From assembly GCA_018242665.1 (NCBI GenBank), contig JAFEBL010000012.1:62001-126000 (forward strand): a stretch of 64,000 nt of DNA. Reading direction: 5' to 3'. A program made the translations under genes and the position numbers. A model generated the notes under the pieces. That model ran no database searches. It saw only the letters and a list, made by a program, of their open reading frames with translations, and was not told where the DNA came from. Source of the DNA: Nitrospira sp. Lineage in GTDB: Bacteria; Nitrospirota; Nitrospiria; Nitrospirales; Nitrospiraceae. How positions within the stretch are numbered: position 1 is the stretch's first letter; each line of letters opens with the position of its first letter. Positions 1 to 10,915 of the stretch are shown in pieces.

Positions 1-1
1 G

Positions 2-220
2 TCCTACAACGCCATGCAGAATTCCGGTTCCAACTATCTACGGTCAGGAAGCCCCAACCAACCGGCTCCCGAACTGAAACCTGATTCCGATTTGACGGTG
101 GATCCACGCTTCGTTGACACTACGCGAGACGATTTCAGACTGCGGGCTGATACCTCACTGGTTCGCATCGGCGAGTTCCCCTATCTTGGCGCCCTCCCTC
201 CTCTGACCGAATCCCACTAA
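2..220 (+). CDS. C-terminal end of a secreted beta-helix-like protein (5' truncated by window)
   Basis: The frame is open from base 2 to the TAA at 218-220, so this is the last 72 codons of a gene that starts outside the window. The tail reads DPRFVDTTRDDFRLRADT and then a G-x-x-P-Y-L-G-A segment. A 'DP.F.D...DF.L...S' ending is typical of right-handed parallel beta-helix / choice-of-anchor proteins, in which the last coil describes a site followed by the residual strand. No catalytic residues are visible in this piece. Family assignment is by resemblance only, because the body of the protein is missing. Confidence 0.6.
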   Translation, partial: SYNAMQNSGSNYLRSGSPNQPAPELKPDSDLTVDPRFVDTTRDDFRLRADTSLVRIGEFPYLGALPPLTESH

Positions 221-373
221 ACGGCGATCAACACAGTACAAATTCGGGCCTCCGCCCGCGCATCTGCGCAGGAGGGGCGTGTGCTATGCTTCAGTGTGGG
301 CCGAAACATGACCCGGCTCAGGCTTGGCTCAAGAATTGCTGTACTACGACCGACAAGGGATTGGAGGGTAGAC

Positions 374-559
374 GTGGCTAGCTTTCGATTCGATCTCGAA
401 AAACGTAGTACCGACGGGATTCCCAATCTGGCGGAAGTGGAATCCGGCAAGCTTCTGGGGGCGGTGTTGCCCATGTCCGAGCAGGCACAACTCCAGCTGC
501 GGGATAGCATCGAAGTCATCGACTATCTCATGAACCAGGAAGGCGTGATCTGGAGCTAG
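374..559 (+). CDS. small hypothetical protein (61 aa)
   Basis: I do not recognise the family. The frame is also open upstream to an ATG at 281, but a GGAGGG Shine-Dalgarno at 363-368 sits 5 nt before the GTG at 374, which decides the start. The product is acidic and soluble, with no signal peptide or membrane segment. It contains LAEVESGKLLGAVLPMSEQ and ends in a Trp-Ser dipeptide. The gene stands alone between the upstream beta-helix tail and the glucosidase gene. An extended -10 (TGCTATGCT, 282-290) lies 84 nt upstream and could drive it. Codon pattern and the strong SD favour a real gene. Confidence 0.55.
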   Translation: MASFRFDLEKRSTDGIPNLAEVESGKLLGAVLPMSEQAQLQLRDSIEVIDYLMNQEGVIWS

Positions 560-815
560 GGCCTTTGCCTGCGCTGAGGTCTGCCGCGATCGACTGCCTG
601 CCCTGTCCATCCCACTGTTCCAGCCTGTTTCGCCCGCATTGAAAACCGAGTGCTCCCGTTCTGTCGTTCCACTTCTCACCGACACACCCCCGTTCGGCCC
701 GGCCTAAGGGGGCGACCATCGCTGCCCCGAACCCAGTTGAATCTTTTTGACGCTAGGTGCATGCTGGCGCCATTTCACTGACCTGCGGCGGTCTCAGGAT
801 GGGAGTCTGCGTCAT
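560..815. other. intergenic, no gene seen
   Basis: 256 bp between the small protein and the glucosidase gene. It contains a C-rich stretch with a CCCCC/GGGGG pairing near 686-712, a TTGAAT/TTTTTGACG-rich patch at 737-752 that could be part of a promoter, and a TTG start (747) in frame with the glucosidase that I do not favour. Confidence 0.4.
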
Positions 816-3491
<2,676 letters not shown>

Positions 3492-3505
3492 GGCGACGTG
3501 ATGGC

Positions 3506-5491
3506 ATGACGATCGACGCGCGAGAGTGCCGCGATCTCGACCGGGCACTGAGTCTGGAATGGTTGGAACCGAACGGTCGTGGCGGGTATGCCTCGGGAAC
3601 GGTCGCCGGCGCGAATACCCGCCGGTACCATGCCTTGTTATTGATTGCCCGGCATCCACCGGTCGATCGTGTGGTGCTGGTCAATCATCTGGAAGAATCA
3701 CTCGAGATCAGTGGGGCTACGGTTCCCCTGTCGACGAACGTCTATGGCGGCGCCGTGTATCCCGAGGGGTATCAATATTGCGAGCGATTTTCCGACACCC
3801 CCTGGCCGACCTGGCAGTTTGCCTGCCAGGGCATTCGAGTGGAGCGGGAGTTGGTCTGTCCGCATGGACGCGACATGGTGATCGTTCGATGGCGGCTGCT
3901 CGATGACGCCTCGCCGGCGGTGGTGTTGCGTGTTCGGCCGATGCTGACGGGCCGGGATTTCCATGCGACGCATCAAGAAAATGCCGGATTGCGCAGCGAT
4001 GCGACGATGACAGAGGGGCAGGTGGTGTGGCAGCCCTATGAGGGGCTCCCGCCGGTGCGGGCCGTGCACAACGGCCAGTACCATCACCGGCCGGATTGGT
4101 ACCGCCAGATTCATTACCGGGTGGAGCGGGAGCGGGGATTGGATTCCGTTGAGGATTGGTGGTCGCCGGGCGAGTGCCAGTTCACGCTTACTCCGGGGAC
4201 GACCGCTGAGCTCGTGTTCACGACGGAGGCTGCATCGACATTCAGTGTGGTGCAACTCATGGAGGCGGAACGTCGCCGCCGCGCCGCGTTGGCGTCCGCG
4301 GCCCCGACCAAGGACGAATTGACGGGCCGCCTCTGGATGGCTTCCGAGGCCTATCTGGTGCAGCGGAGTGCCAGACAGACGGTCATTGCCGGCTATCCAT
4401 GGTTTGCCGATTGGGGGCGCGATACCTTTGTGGCCCTACCGGGGTTGTGCCTCGTCACCGGTCGATACGAGGTGGCCCGGCAGGTGATCGAGGGGTTTGC
4501 GTCCTATGTGTCGCAGGGAATGGTGCCCAATCGATTCGCCGACATCGGGGAACAGCCTGAGTACAACACGATCGATGCCTCGTTGTGGTTCATTCACACC
4601 GTGGATCGGTACCTGCACTACAGCCGCGACCTTCCCGCGGTGCAGCGGATGGCCTGGCCGGCGATCAAGCAGATTCTGGACGGCTATCGGCAGGGCACGC
4701 GGTTCGGAATCCGGATGGACGACGACGGATTGATTGCCGGCGGGATAGACGGCGTTCAATTGACCTGGATGGACGTCAAGATCGGGGACTGGGTCGTCAC
4801 TCCGAGACACGGAAAGCCGGTCGAGATTCAGGCGCTCTGGGTGCGGGCCCTGGCGGTGGCTGCTGCGTTAGCGGAGCAGTTCGGCGAGTCGGCCTATGCG
4901 GCGCAATGTCGCGAGGATCGTGTGCGGGCGACGGCGTCCTTTCGGGAACGGTTCTGGTATCGGACCGGAGGGTATCTGTTCGATGTGGTCGACGGGCCGA
5001 TGGGAGATGATGCCTCGCTGCGGCCCAACCAGATCTTTGCCCTCGCGTTGGATGATCAGTTGGTGACCGATGTTCAGGCGAAGCACGTGTTGCAATTGCT
5101 CAAGGAGCGCCTTCTCACGCCGGTCGGTTTGCGAACACTGGCGCCGGAAGACATTCGCTTCTGCCCCTCCTACGAAGGTGGAGTGGCCGAGCGGGATGCC
5201 GCGTATCACCAGGGAACCGTCTGGCCGTTTCTACTCGGCCCGTTCGTGACGGCGTGGGTGAAAACCTATGGCGACAGTCCGGCGGTGCGGCGCGAGGCGC
5301 GGTTCTTTCTTCAAGGACTCTTCGAGCATCTCAACGAGGCCTGTGTGGGGCAGGTGTCGGAAATTTTTGACGGAGCACGTCCGCATCGGGCGCGCGGCTG
5401 TATCGCGCAGGCCTGGTCCGTGGCTGAACCGTTACGTGCCCTGATCGAAGATGTCGGTATCACGGGTGAGGATGCGTCGGTCCTGCGCTGA
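3506..5491 (+). CDS. glycogen debranching enzyme (amylo-alpha-1,6-glucosidase family)
   Basis: A 661-aa protein with the archaeal/bacterial GDE layout: an N-terminal domain (GGYASGTVAGANTRRYHALL, residues about 25-45) and a C-terminal (alpha/alpha)6-barrel with YPWFADWGRDTFVALPGL near residue 296-313, PEYNTIDASLWFI, and YHQGTVWPFLLGPF near 568. The aspartate of WGRDT and the later GTVWP/EIFDG region form the known active-site floor. It would hydrolyse alpha-1,6 branch points in glycogen. The frame is open far upstream inside the preceding gene, but homologous sequence begins at ATG 3506, 14 nt after the previous stop; translation is likely coupled to the upstream glucosidase. Confidence 0.93.
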   Translation: MTIDARECRDLDRALSLEWLEPNGRGGYASGTVAGANTRRYHALLLIARHPPVDRVVLVNHLEESLEISGATVPLSTNVYGGAVYPEGYQYCERFSDTPWPTWQFACQGIRVERELVCPHGRDMVIVRWRLLDDASPAVVLRVRPMLTGRDFHATHQENAGLRSDATMTEGQVVWQPYEGLPPVRAVHNGQYHHRPDWYRQIHYRVERERGLDSVEDWWSPGECQFTLTPGTTAELVFTTEAASTFSVVQLMEAERRRRAALASAAPTKDELTGRLWMASEAYLVQRSARQTVIAGYPWFADWGRDTFVALPGLCLVTGRYEVARQVIEGFASYVSQGMVPNRFADIGEQPEYNTIDASLWFIHTVDRYLHYSRDLPAVQRMAWPAIKQILDGYRQGTRFGIRMDDDGLIAGGIDGVQLTWMDVKIGDWVVTPRHGKPVEIQALWVRALAVAAALAEQFGESAYAAQCREDRVRATASFRERFWYRTGGYLFDVVDGPMGDDASLRPNQIFALALDDQLVTDVQAKHVLQLLKERLLTPVGLRTLAPEDIRFCPSYEGGVAERDAAYHQGTVWPFLLGPFVTAWVKTYGDSPAVRREARFFLQGLFEHLNEACVGQVSEIFDGARPHRARGCIAQAWSVAEPLRALIEDVGITGEDASVLR

Positions 5492-5593
5492 TTCGTGCGT
5501 GATGAAGAGGGCCATGTCCGCTGTGATGGTCTCATGCCGGATCTATTCGCCGGTTTCGCCAGGATCTTTTCTGCAGATCCCTCGCCAAAAATC

Positions 5594-5623
5594 TTGACAG
5601 CGCTGGAACCGTTCCGGTAAGCA
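5594..5623 (+). promoter_or_regulatory. candidate sigma-70 promoter, possibly leaderless
   Basis: A perfect TTGACA at 5594-5599, an 18-nt spacer and a poor TAAGCA at 5618-5623 lie 8 nt before the ATG at 5632. No Shine-Dalgarno is present, so the transcript may begin at or very near the start codon. Confidence 0.4.
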
Positions 5624-5631
5624 TACGACCA

Positions 5632-6138
5632 ATGGCACTGTCCAAGGTGATACGTTTGTCTGCGTGGCTCTCTGTGGGCATGGTATGCGCTGGCTGTCAG
5701 TTGTTCGATGGCTCGACGCAATCATCGCCGATGCGATCGCCTTCGGTCATGTCGATGTGGGAGTTGTACCGACACTGTCAGTCCAGCGGTGATGTCGAAA
5801 CGGTTTTGTCGGCGGCGAAGCAGCTGCAACAATCCGCGGATACGCATGTCGTCCCTGCCCCCGACGTGCCCAAGAGTCTGGATCGCTTTGTCACGAAACA
5901 GCCGGTCCGCACGACCGTGGATCCCAAAGCCTTGGCTGCGTCCTGCACTCTCCAGGCGGCTCGAACCAGCCTCAGCGCGGGGCGTGAACAGGAGGCCGAG
6001 CAACTCCTGTATGCCGTAGTGTTGAGTTATCCGGAAAGCGACTATACCTTCTATGTCGCGCAGGCGAAGGTGTGGATCGAAGAATTGCATCGTCCCGGCA
6101 CCGTCGAACCCGTCGTCCATCCTATCTCTATCCACTAA
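5632..6138 (+). CDS. lipoprotein of unknown function
   Basis: A 168-aa protein with a type II signal peptide: basic N-terminus, hydrophobic core and lipobox VCAGC (Cys at about residue 22), so it is probably tethered to a membrane. The mature part has two helical stretches (MSMWELYRHCQSSGDVETVL and ALAASCTLQAARTSLSAG) followed by EQEAEQLLYAVVLSYPESDY. The latter resembles a single TPR-like helical hairpin, as in outer-membrane assembly accessory lipoproteins. That resemblance is weak and I would not assign a role. It stands alone after the glycan genes. Confidence 0.8.
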   Translation: MALSKVIRLSAWLSVGMVCAGCQLFDGSTQSSPMRSPSVMSMWELYRHCQSSGDVETVLSAAKQLQQSADTHVVPAPDVPKSLDRFVTKQPVRTTVDPKALAASCTLQAARTSLSAGREQEAEQLLYAVVLSYPESDYTFYVAQAKVWIEELHRPGTVEPVVHPISIH

Positions 6139-6401
6139 CGATCCTTGATCTCGCTCCCTGTTCTCTTCGGGTGCGGTCCGATGGGGCATTGCTGTGCCTC
6201 GATCATGCAGGCTGTTTCATTCCGATCTGTTGCATCAGACCGGCGACGGCGGGAAGGGGGCGTGTTTCCTCGAACTGGCGGGCGCCGTCGCTCCCACATC
6301 CCCCTGGAGATCGAAGTATTGACAGCGCGCAAGGATGACCGTAGGCTCGCGACGGCAATGAAGGATGGCCGGCGTCTGCGGGCTATGATCAAGGGAGGCG
6401 A
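6139..6401. other. intergenic with hairpin and promoter
   Basis: 263 bp without a convincing gene. It holds a perfect 9-bp inverted repeat GCGACGGCG (6243-6251)/CGCCGTCGC (6283-6291) with a 31-nt loop, and the promoter described separately. The open frame from 6145 is arginine-rich and looks untranslated. Confidence 0.5.
6319..6347 (+). promoter_or_regulatory. candidate sigma-70 promoter of the HbpS-like gene
   Basis: TTGACA (6319-6324), 17-nt spacer, TAGGCT (6342-6347). This predicts a start near 6354 and a leader of about 48 nt containing the GGGAGG Shine-Dalgarno before 6402. Confidence 0.55.
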
Positions 6402-6956
6402 ATGATGGCGAGGGCGATACAGGTGTCCGGGCGGAAGTTGGGCGGAGCGAAGCTGATAGCCGCGGTGATGCTGCTGGCCGGCGGAGGGGCATTGGCGGCA
6501 CAGGCTGCGGATGAATTGCCGAAGGAGTCCGTGCTGCCGTCCTCGCTCGCCGCGAAGGCCGCGCAGGCGGCACTCGATGCCTGCAAAAAAGACGGGTATC
6601 GAGTCAGCGCGTCAGTCGTGGATCGCGCCGGAGTCCTACGCGCCATGTTGCGGGCTGACGGTGCCGGCCCTCACACCGTCGACAGCAGCAGGAAGAAGGC
6701 CTATACCGCGGCAAGCCTGCGTCGTGCGACGACAGACTTGGCGGAGATGATCGCCAAGCAACCGGCGCTGCAGGCGTTACGTGAAATGAACGAAAGTATT
6801 CTGATGGTCGGCGGCGGCCTGCCCATCGAAATCGCCGGTGAAGTGGTCGGGGCGATCGGAGTCGGTGGCGCTCCGGGCACCCATCTGGATGATGCCTGCG
6901 CGGAAGCTGGTCTCGATGCCATCGGGGCCGCCTCAAAGATGCCTACGGCCAAATGA
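6402..6956 (+). CDS. GlcG/HbpS family secreted heme-binding-like protein
   Basis: A 184-aa protein with a Sec signal peptide (KLIAAVMLLAGGGALAAQAA) followed by a DUF336/HbpS-fold domain. The family signature is visible as VVDRAGVLRAMLRADGAGPH, then SRKKAYTAAS, and IEIAGEVVGAIGVGGAPG. HbpS relatives are small alpha/beta proteins, some of which bind heme or sense redox stress; which ligand is bound here cannot be read from sequence. Two tandem ATGs (6402, 6405) follow GGGAGG. The stop overlaps the start of the next lipoprotein by 4 nt (ATGA), so both are probably one operon. Confidence 0.9.
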   Translation: MMARAIQVSGRKLGGAKLIAAVMLLAGGGALAAQAADELPKESVLPSSLAAKAAQAALDACKKDGYRVSASVVDRAGVLRAMLRADGAGPHTVDSSRKKAYTAASLRRATTDLAEMIAKQPALQALREMNESILMVGGGLPIEIAGEVVGAIGVGGAPGTHLDDACAEAGLDAIGAASKMPTAK

Positions 6957-7417
6957 AATCGATGCGAGGACGTGGACCGGGCTGGATGCTGATCGGCCTG
7001 GCCCTTGTCCTGGCAGCGTGCAATAGCGATCGTCCCGAGCCGGCGGAGGTGGAGCTGCCTTCCGTCGGCTTGCGCGTGCGACTGACTCGCGTCGCCACGC
7101 ATCCGTTTCTGTCCCGTTACCGGTTGATCCTTGAGGTGAGGGGCCGGTCAGGTTGCGAGGCGACGGCTGAACTGTTTCCCGATACTGGGTACGCCGGACG
7201 GCGCAATCTGTACCAGCAGGCTTCGGGTGCCATCACGGTCTTCGGGCAGTACGACGCGAGGGTAGTGGAGCCGGATACCTGTGCGATTCGGCTGGTGGAG
7301 TTTCAGTCGCTGGCTGGGCAAAGCACCTATCTGGGTATGTTTGATGCGAATGCGGAGAAGCGATGGCAATTTTTCCCGCCATCCGTCAGGCCGGAACGGC
7401 CGTTTGAAAAACACTGA
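6953..7417 (+). CDS. small lipoprotein, unknown function
   Basis: A 154-aa lipoprotein with lipobox VLAAC (Cys about residue 22). The mature part looks beta-rich (VGLRVRLTRVATHPFLSRYR, LILEVRGRSGCEATAELFPD) with three further cysteines that could form a disulfide in the periplasm. No catalytic motif is apparent. ATG 6953 overlaps the stop of the HbpS-like gene (ATGA), which argues for translational coupling and a joint role at the envelope. The gene converges on the dehydrogenase gene 33 bp away. Confidence 0.8.
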   Translation: MKSMRGRGPGWMLIGLALVLAACNSDRPEPAEVELPSVGLRVRLTRVATHPFLSRYRLILEVRGRSGCEATAELFPDTGYAGRRNLYQQASGAITVFGQYDARVVEPDTCAIRLVEFQSLAGQSTYLGMFDANAEKRWQFFPPSVRPERPFEKH

Positions 7418-7450
7418 CCATGTGGGGATGCCTCCTCGCATGGGACGACA

Positions 7451-8350
7451 CTACGCTCCTGTTCGTCCCTTAAAGGTCAGTTCCGCTATGGCTGATTTAT
7501 CCATCTCCCCCTTGCCGATCGCGACCAATCGTCGATATTGCTCGTAGGCAGCCTTGGCCACCGGAAGGTCCAATCCGGCCTGTTCGGCCAAGACGCAGGC
7601 TATTCCTGAGTCTTTTGCCGCGTGGGAGGCGGAAAAATAGCAGTCGTGCGCGCGAGACTGCATGTCCTCACCGTCGGTCTCCAGTACGCGGGAGTTAGCG
7701 CCGGTTTGCGAAAAGACCTCGCGGAGCATGGTCAGATCGAGGCCCAGCGCGGAGCCCAAGCCCAGTCCTTCGGCCAGGGCGGCGGTATTGGCGTTCATCA
7801 CCATATTTACGAGCGCCTTCACATTCGCGGCTTCCCCGGCCGGGCCGATCAAGCGCAGATGCGCGCTCAGAGCCTTAAGCAAAGGGCTGGCCCGTTCGAA
7901 GACTTCCCGCCGTCCGCCGCACATGAGGTAGAGCGTGCCCTGTCGAGCTTGTGTGATGCTGCTGGCCATACAGGCTTCGAGGCATTGGCCACCCTCCTGT
8001 TCGACCAGCGTGTGGACTTCCCGTTGCAGCGCCGGGGACAGCGTCGCGCAATTGATGAACAGTCGTCCGGCCGCCTGGCGCAGCAGACTATCCGCCGCTT
8101 CGCTGGAAAAAATCCGCCGCATGGCCGCATCGTCCGATACGACGGTCAATACCGTGTTTGCGGGCTCGGCCAGTTCCCTCAGTGTTGGGGCTGCTGCACA
8201 TCCCAGTTCACGCGCCAGTTCCTCCGCTCGTGTGGCGTCGGTGTCGTAGACTGCCACCACAGGGTAGTGGAGTTCCCGGAGCCGCCGGGCCATGTTGGCG
8301 CCCATGCGTCCAACCCCGACGATGCCGATGCGAAATTCCGACTGTGCCAT
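7451..8350 (-). CDS. NAD(P)-dependent oxidoreductase, 3-hydroxyisobutyrate dehydrogenase family
   Basis: A 299-aa beta-hydroxyacid dehydrogenase. The N-terminal Rossmann motif is IGIVGVGRMGANMARRL (residues 7-23); the family substrate loop is degenerate (EACMASSITQARQGTLYLMCGG where others have APVSGG); the catalytic-lysine segment is AANVKALVNMVMNANTAALAE, and a C-terminal AAKDSGIACVLAEQAGLDLP follows. A typical member would oxidise a 3-hydroxy acid or reduce a semialdehyde such as glyoxylate, tartronate or succinic semialdehyde; the altered loop prevents choosing. The ATG at 8350 is preceded by AGGAGGT (8362-8356), which rules out the longer upstream open frame. It is divergent from the DUF3565 gene. 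Confidence 0.9.
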   Translation of the reverse strand: MAQSEFRIGIVGVGRMGANMARRLRELHYPVVAVYDTDATRAEELARELGCAAAPTLRELAEPANTVLTVVSDDAAMRRIFSSEAADSLLRQAAGRLFINCATLSPALQREVHTLVEQEGGQCLEACMASSITQARQGTLYLMCGGRREVFERASPLLKALSAHLRLIGPAGEAANVKALVNMVMNANTAALAEGLGLGSALGLDLTMLREVFSQTGANSRVLETDGEDMQSRAHDCYFSASHAAKDSGIACVLAEQAGLDLPVAKAAYEQYRRLVAIGKGEMDKSAIAELTFKGRTGA

Positions 8351-8488
8351 CCATGACCTCCTGGGAAACATGCTGCTGTTGTGGGCGCGGAAGTGTACCA
8401 TATCGTATCCGAGGCAGATATCCTGGGCCGTGACCGTGGTGGCACGTCGGATTCGGTGTGCATCATTACCAGAGGTGGGGAGTTTGGA

Positions 8489-8710
8489 ATGCAACAGGCG
8501 ATTATTGGGTATCACCAGGATGAAGAAGGTCATTGGGTTGCGGACCTTCGCTGTGGGCATGGGCAGCACGTGCGCCATCAACCGCCCATGACGAGTCGCG
8601 CCTGGGTCTTGACCGTGGAGGGACGGCGAGCGTTTCTCGGCACCGAGCTCAATTGTAAAAAGTGCGAGGAGGGCGGGGATGGGTACAACCCCGCCAAGTC
8701 CTCAGTCTGA
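8489..8710 (+). CDS. DUF3565 domain protein
   Basis: A 73-aa protein matching the DUF3565 pattern: IIGYHQDEEGHWVADLRCGH, then GQHVRHQPP, RAWV, and a final CKKC pair. Cys-His and Cys-x-x-Cys groups suggest a small metal-binding (probably zinc) protein, but no biochemical role is known to me. ATG 8489 follows GAGGTGGGGA; the open frame extends upstream to 8381 but that part is not family-like. A hairpin overlaps the stop codon. Confidence 0.9.
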   Translation: MQQAIIGYHQDEEGHWVADLRCGHGQHVRHQPPMTSRAWVLTVEGRRAFLGTELNCKKCEEGGDGYNPAKSSV

Positions 8711-8724
8711 GGACCCGGCGGGTT
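8688..8724 (+). terminator. hairpin overlapping the DUF3565 stop
   Basis: GTCCTCAG (8698-8705)/CTGAGGAC (8707-8714) nested in CCCGCC (8690-8695)/GGCGGG (8717-8722). It lies between convergent genes and overlaps the TGA at 8708. There is no real U tract, so termination strength is doubtful. Confidence 0.45.
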
Positions 8725-8784
8725 GATGCTGATTTGAGGAATATCTTGGCCGGGATGACGGACGTGACCCGTGCCGCCGTGCGG

Positions 8785-9606
8785 CTAGGCCCAAATCCAA
8801 TTCAACAGAGAAGAGAACCACCCGGTCACACTGGAGAACCAGGATTCCTCTTGAGGCGCTGCGGCCGTGGCGGGCCGAGGGGCTGGAGGTGCCGAGGCCG
8901 CCTGCGCGACTTTCGCCGGAGCCGGCGACGCGGTGGATGGCGCCACAATAGGTGCAGGCGTGGTTGCAGGTGAAGTCAGGCTCGCAGATGGAGGAACGGT
9001 TGGTTGGACCGGAGCTGCCGTGTGAGCCGGTGAGGACAGTGCACTTTCCACGGAGACTGGTTCTGGCGTCACCACTGCGACTACCGGCGTCGCCGGGTGT
9101 GCGTGATCAATCATAGTGGCATGCCCGTCTGCCGTTGCGTCAACCGGCGCCACGGACTGCCCACGTTCGGCTTCGAGCGCCGCGACGCGCTTTTCTAACC
9201 GTTTCGTCTCGCCGATTTCTTTCAACATCGCTTGATGTCGGGCGCGCAATGCGACGATGTTGTGTTCCAGGAGCGCCAGCTTGGCCTGGTTGGCCTTGTG
9301 GATCTGATCGTAGGAGGCCTGGATGGTTTTCAGCTCGCTCTTGAGCGCGGTGAGCGCACGCTCATCACGTTGATTCGCGAGATGCGCTTCGTCTCGTTGT
9401 TGCTCCAGACCATGGATGTCCGATTGCGTTTGTGCGAGTTCATTGGCACTCGTTTTGAGATCATGTTTGGCAGCGTCATACGTCCGGTGCGAGACACAGC
9501 CCCCCAACATTAACGCAGCGCTTCCGAGGATCCAGCAGAGAGTGATGGCTCGGGGAGTCGGAGCCGAGACGTTCGCTGCTCGTGACAAGTGGGCCATTGA
9601 TCGCAT
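8785..9606 (-). CDS. coiled-coil lipoprotein with Pro/Ala-rich tail
   Basis: A 273-aa lipoprotein: lipobox LGGC (Cys about residue 37), then a long coiled coil (about residues 40-150, heptads rich in Gln, Leu, Lys: ELAQTQSDIHGLEQQRDEAH, KRLEKRVAALEAERGQ). A low-complexity Ala/Pro/Thr linker (about 160-250) leads to a hydrophobic aromatic end WFSSVTGWFSSLLNWIWA. The layout suggests an outer-membrane-anchored spacer that spans the periplasm and docks by its Trp-rich tail. Function unknown. Either of two Met codons (9606, 9597) could start; GAGAGGAA precedes the first. Confidence 0.85.
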   Translation of the reverse strand: MRSMAHLSRAANVSAPTPRAITLCWILGSAALMLGGCVSHRTYDAAKHDLKTSANELAQTQSDIHGLEQQRDEAHLANQRDERALTALKSELKTIQASYDQIHKANQAKLALLEHNIVALRARHQAMLKEIGETKRLEKRVAALEAERGQSVAPVDATADGHATMIDHAHPATPVVAVVTPEPVSVESALSSPAHTAAPVQPTVPPSASLTSPATTPAPIVAPSTASPAPAKVAQAASAPPAPRPATAAAPQEESWFSSVTGWFSSLLNWIWA

Positions 9607-9783
9607 GGGATGTTCCTCTCAGGTGCGTAGAGTGGCAGCATTTGTGAGAGGTGGCTCGCTCTCTGCATAGCCACCGTGCCTCAGGGTAATTTTTCAGAAA
9701 AGTGGAAAAACGGCAAAATATTTCGGGAAACCTGCAGCCTGTTGTCTGCGGTGATGGCGCGGGCCTGATGCGCGGTCGAGGGC

Positions 9784-10887
9784 CTATTGAACGGTGATGG
9801 TGTCGTCCGGCGAAGAGGGTACTTGCATCGCCAGGCCTGCCTCCTGCCAGGGACGGAGGCGAGGACCACTGTACTGGTAGCCGCCGGCGATAGGGTCGGT
9901 GGAGAGAAGCAAGGGAGTATCCAGATCAAGGACATCGAAACCGCCCATGCCTAACACGAGACTAAATGAGCAGCCCATGGCAACGCGGGTTTCCAACATG
10001 CCCCCGACCATGAGACGGAGGCCCATCGAGTGGGTGAACCCGGCGATGCGCCGGGCCTCGATCACGCCGGTTTTCATGGTCTTAATGTTGATGTAGTCAG
10101 CGGCCTGCATGTCCACGACCCGGCGTGCATCGTCTAATGATCGCACGGACTCGTCCGCCGCAACGGGAATGCCGGTCAGGTGCCGGATTGCCTGCAACCC
10201 TTCGAGATCATCCCGTGCCACCGGCTGTTCGAGGAGGACCAGTCTCCCACCGAATTGTTTGACGCCGCCGGCGAAGCGAAGACAATCTTCGCGGGAAAAG
10301 CCTTGATTGCCATCACCGATGAAACTGACCCCGGGGAGTGCCTCGTGCACGGCCCGCAGCCGGCGAATGTCCTCCTCGACGTCGATGCCGACCTTCATCT
10401 TGAGCAAGCGGAATCCTTGCGCATGCCAGGCGCGTGACAGCGCCACGGTCTTCTCCAGGCTGCAGATGGGGATCGTCATGTCGGTTTCATGGTCATGGAC
10501 CTCGGCCTCTCCCCACAGCCGCCAGAGTGGTATCCCCTGTGATCGGCAATAGGCATCCAAGATAGCGGTTTCGAGCCCGCAGCGGGCCGCGGGCTGGAGC
10601 GGGGCTTGTTCAGCCATGTGATCGGCGAGCGATTCGTAGTCGGCGGCCGACCGGCCGAGCAGGTGGGGAGCGAGTGCCGTCGCGGCGGTTAGGGAAGTCG
10701 GTCGATCTTCTCCCCCGACTTCGGGAAACGGCGCCGCCTCTCCGAGGCCTTGAGCCCCGTCGCGTAGCGTCACTCGAATGAACAGGTTTTGCGCCGTCGC
10801 CCGTGCGCCGGTGGCGACGACAAACGGGTCCGTGACCGGGATATCAACCGGCCAGATCTCGATGCATTGGATGATGGGCGCGCTCAC
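9784..10887 (-). CDS. dipeptide epimerase-like enzyme (enolase superfamily, MLE subgroup)
   Basis: A 367-aa enolase-superfamily enzyme of the muconate-lactonizing/dipeptide-epimerase type. The catalytic KxK is in FRLLKMKVG; metal ligands lie in FIGDGNQGF, LVLLEQPV and VAADESV; the second-face lysine is in YINIKTMKTG. The family abstracts and re-adds a proton alpha to a carboxylate, most often epimerising L-Ala-D/L-Glu-type dipeptides from peptidoglycan, but specificity needs structure-based comparison. I start at GTG 10887 (VSAPIIQCIEIWPVDIPV), since the longer open frame runs through the neighbouring gene. It lies 28 nt downstream of the sulfite-oxidase-like gene on the same strand; no obvious SD. 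Confidence 0.85.
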   Translation of the reverse strand: MSAPIIQCIEIWPVDIPVTDPFVVATGARATAQNLFIRVTLRDGAQGLGEAAPFPEVGGEDRPTSLTAATALAPHLLGRSAADYESLADHMAEQAPLQPAARCGLETAILDAYCRSQGIPLWRLWGEAEVHDHETDMTIPICSLEKTVALSRAWHAQGFRLLKMKVGIDVEEDIRRLRAVHEALPGVSFIGDGNQGFSREDCLRFAGGVKQFGGRLVLLEQPVARDDLEGLQAIRHLTGIPVAADESVRSLDDARRVVDMQAADYINIKTMKTGVIEARRIAGFTHSMGLRLMVGGMLETRVAMGCSFSLVLGMGGFDVLDLDTPLLLSTDPIAGGYQYSGPRLRPWQEAGLAMQVPSSPDDTITVQ

Positions 10888-10915
10888 GAGAAGGACTGAT
10901 CTTGCAACACGTGAT

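Noticed and set aside
6145-6405. 86-codon frame before the HbpS-like gene
   Set aside because: Arg-rich, no SD, covers the hairpin and promoter.
7622-8356. 244-codon plus-strand frame
   Set aside because: Antisense to the NAD(P)-dependent dehydrogenase, which has a strong SD and clear motifs.
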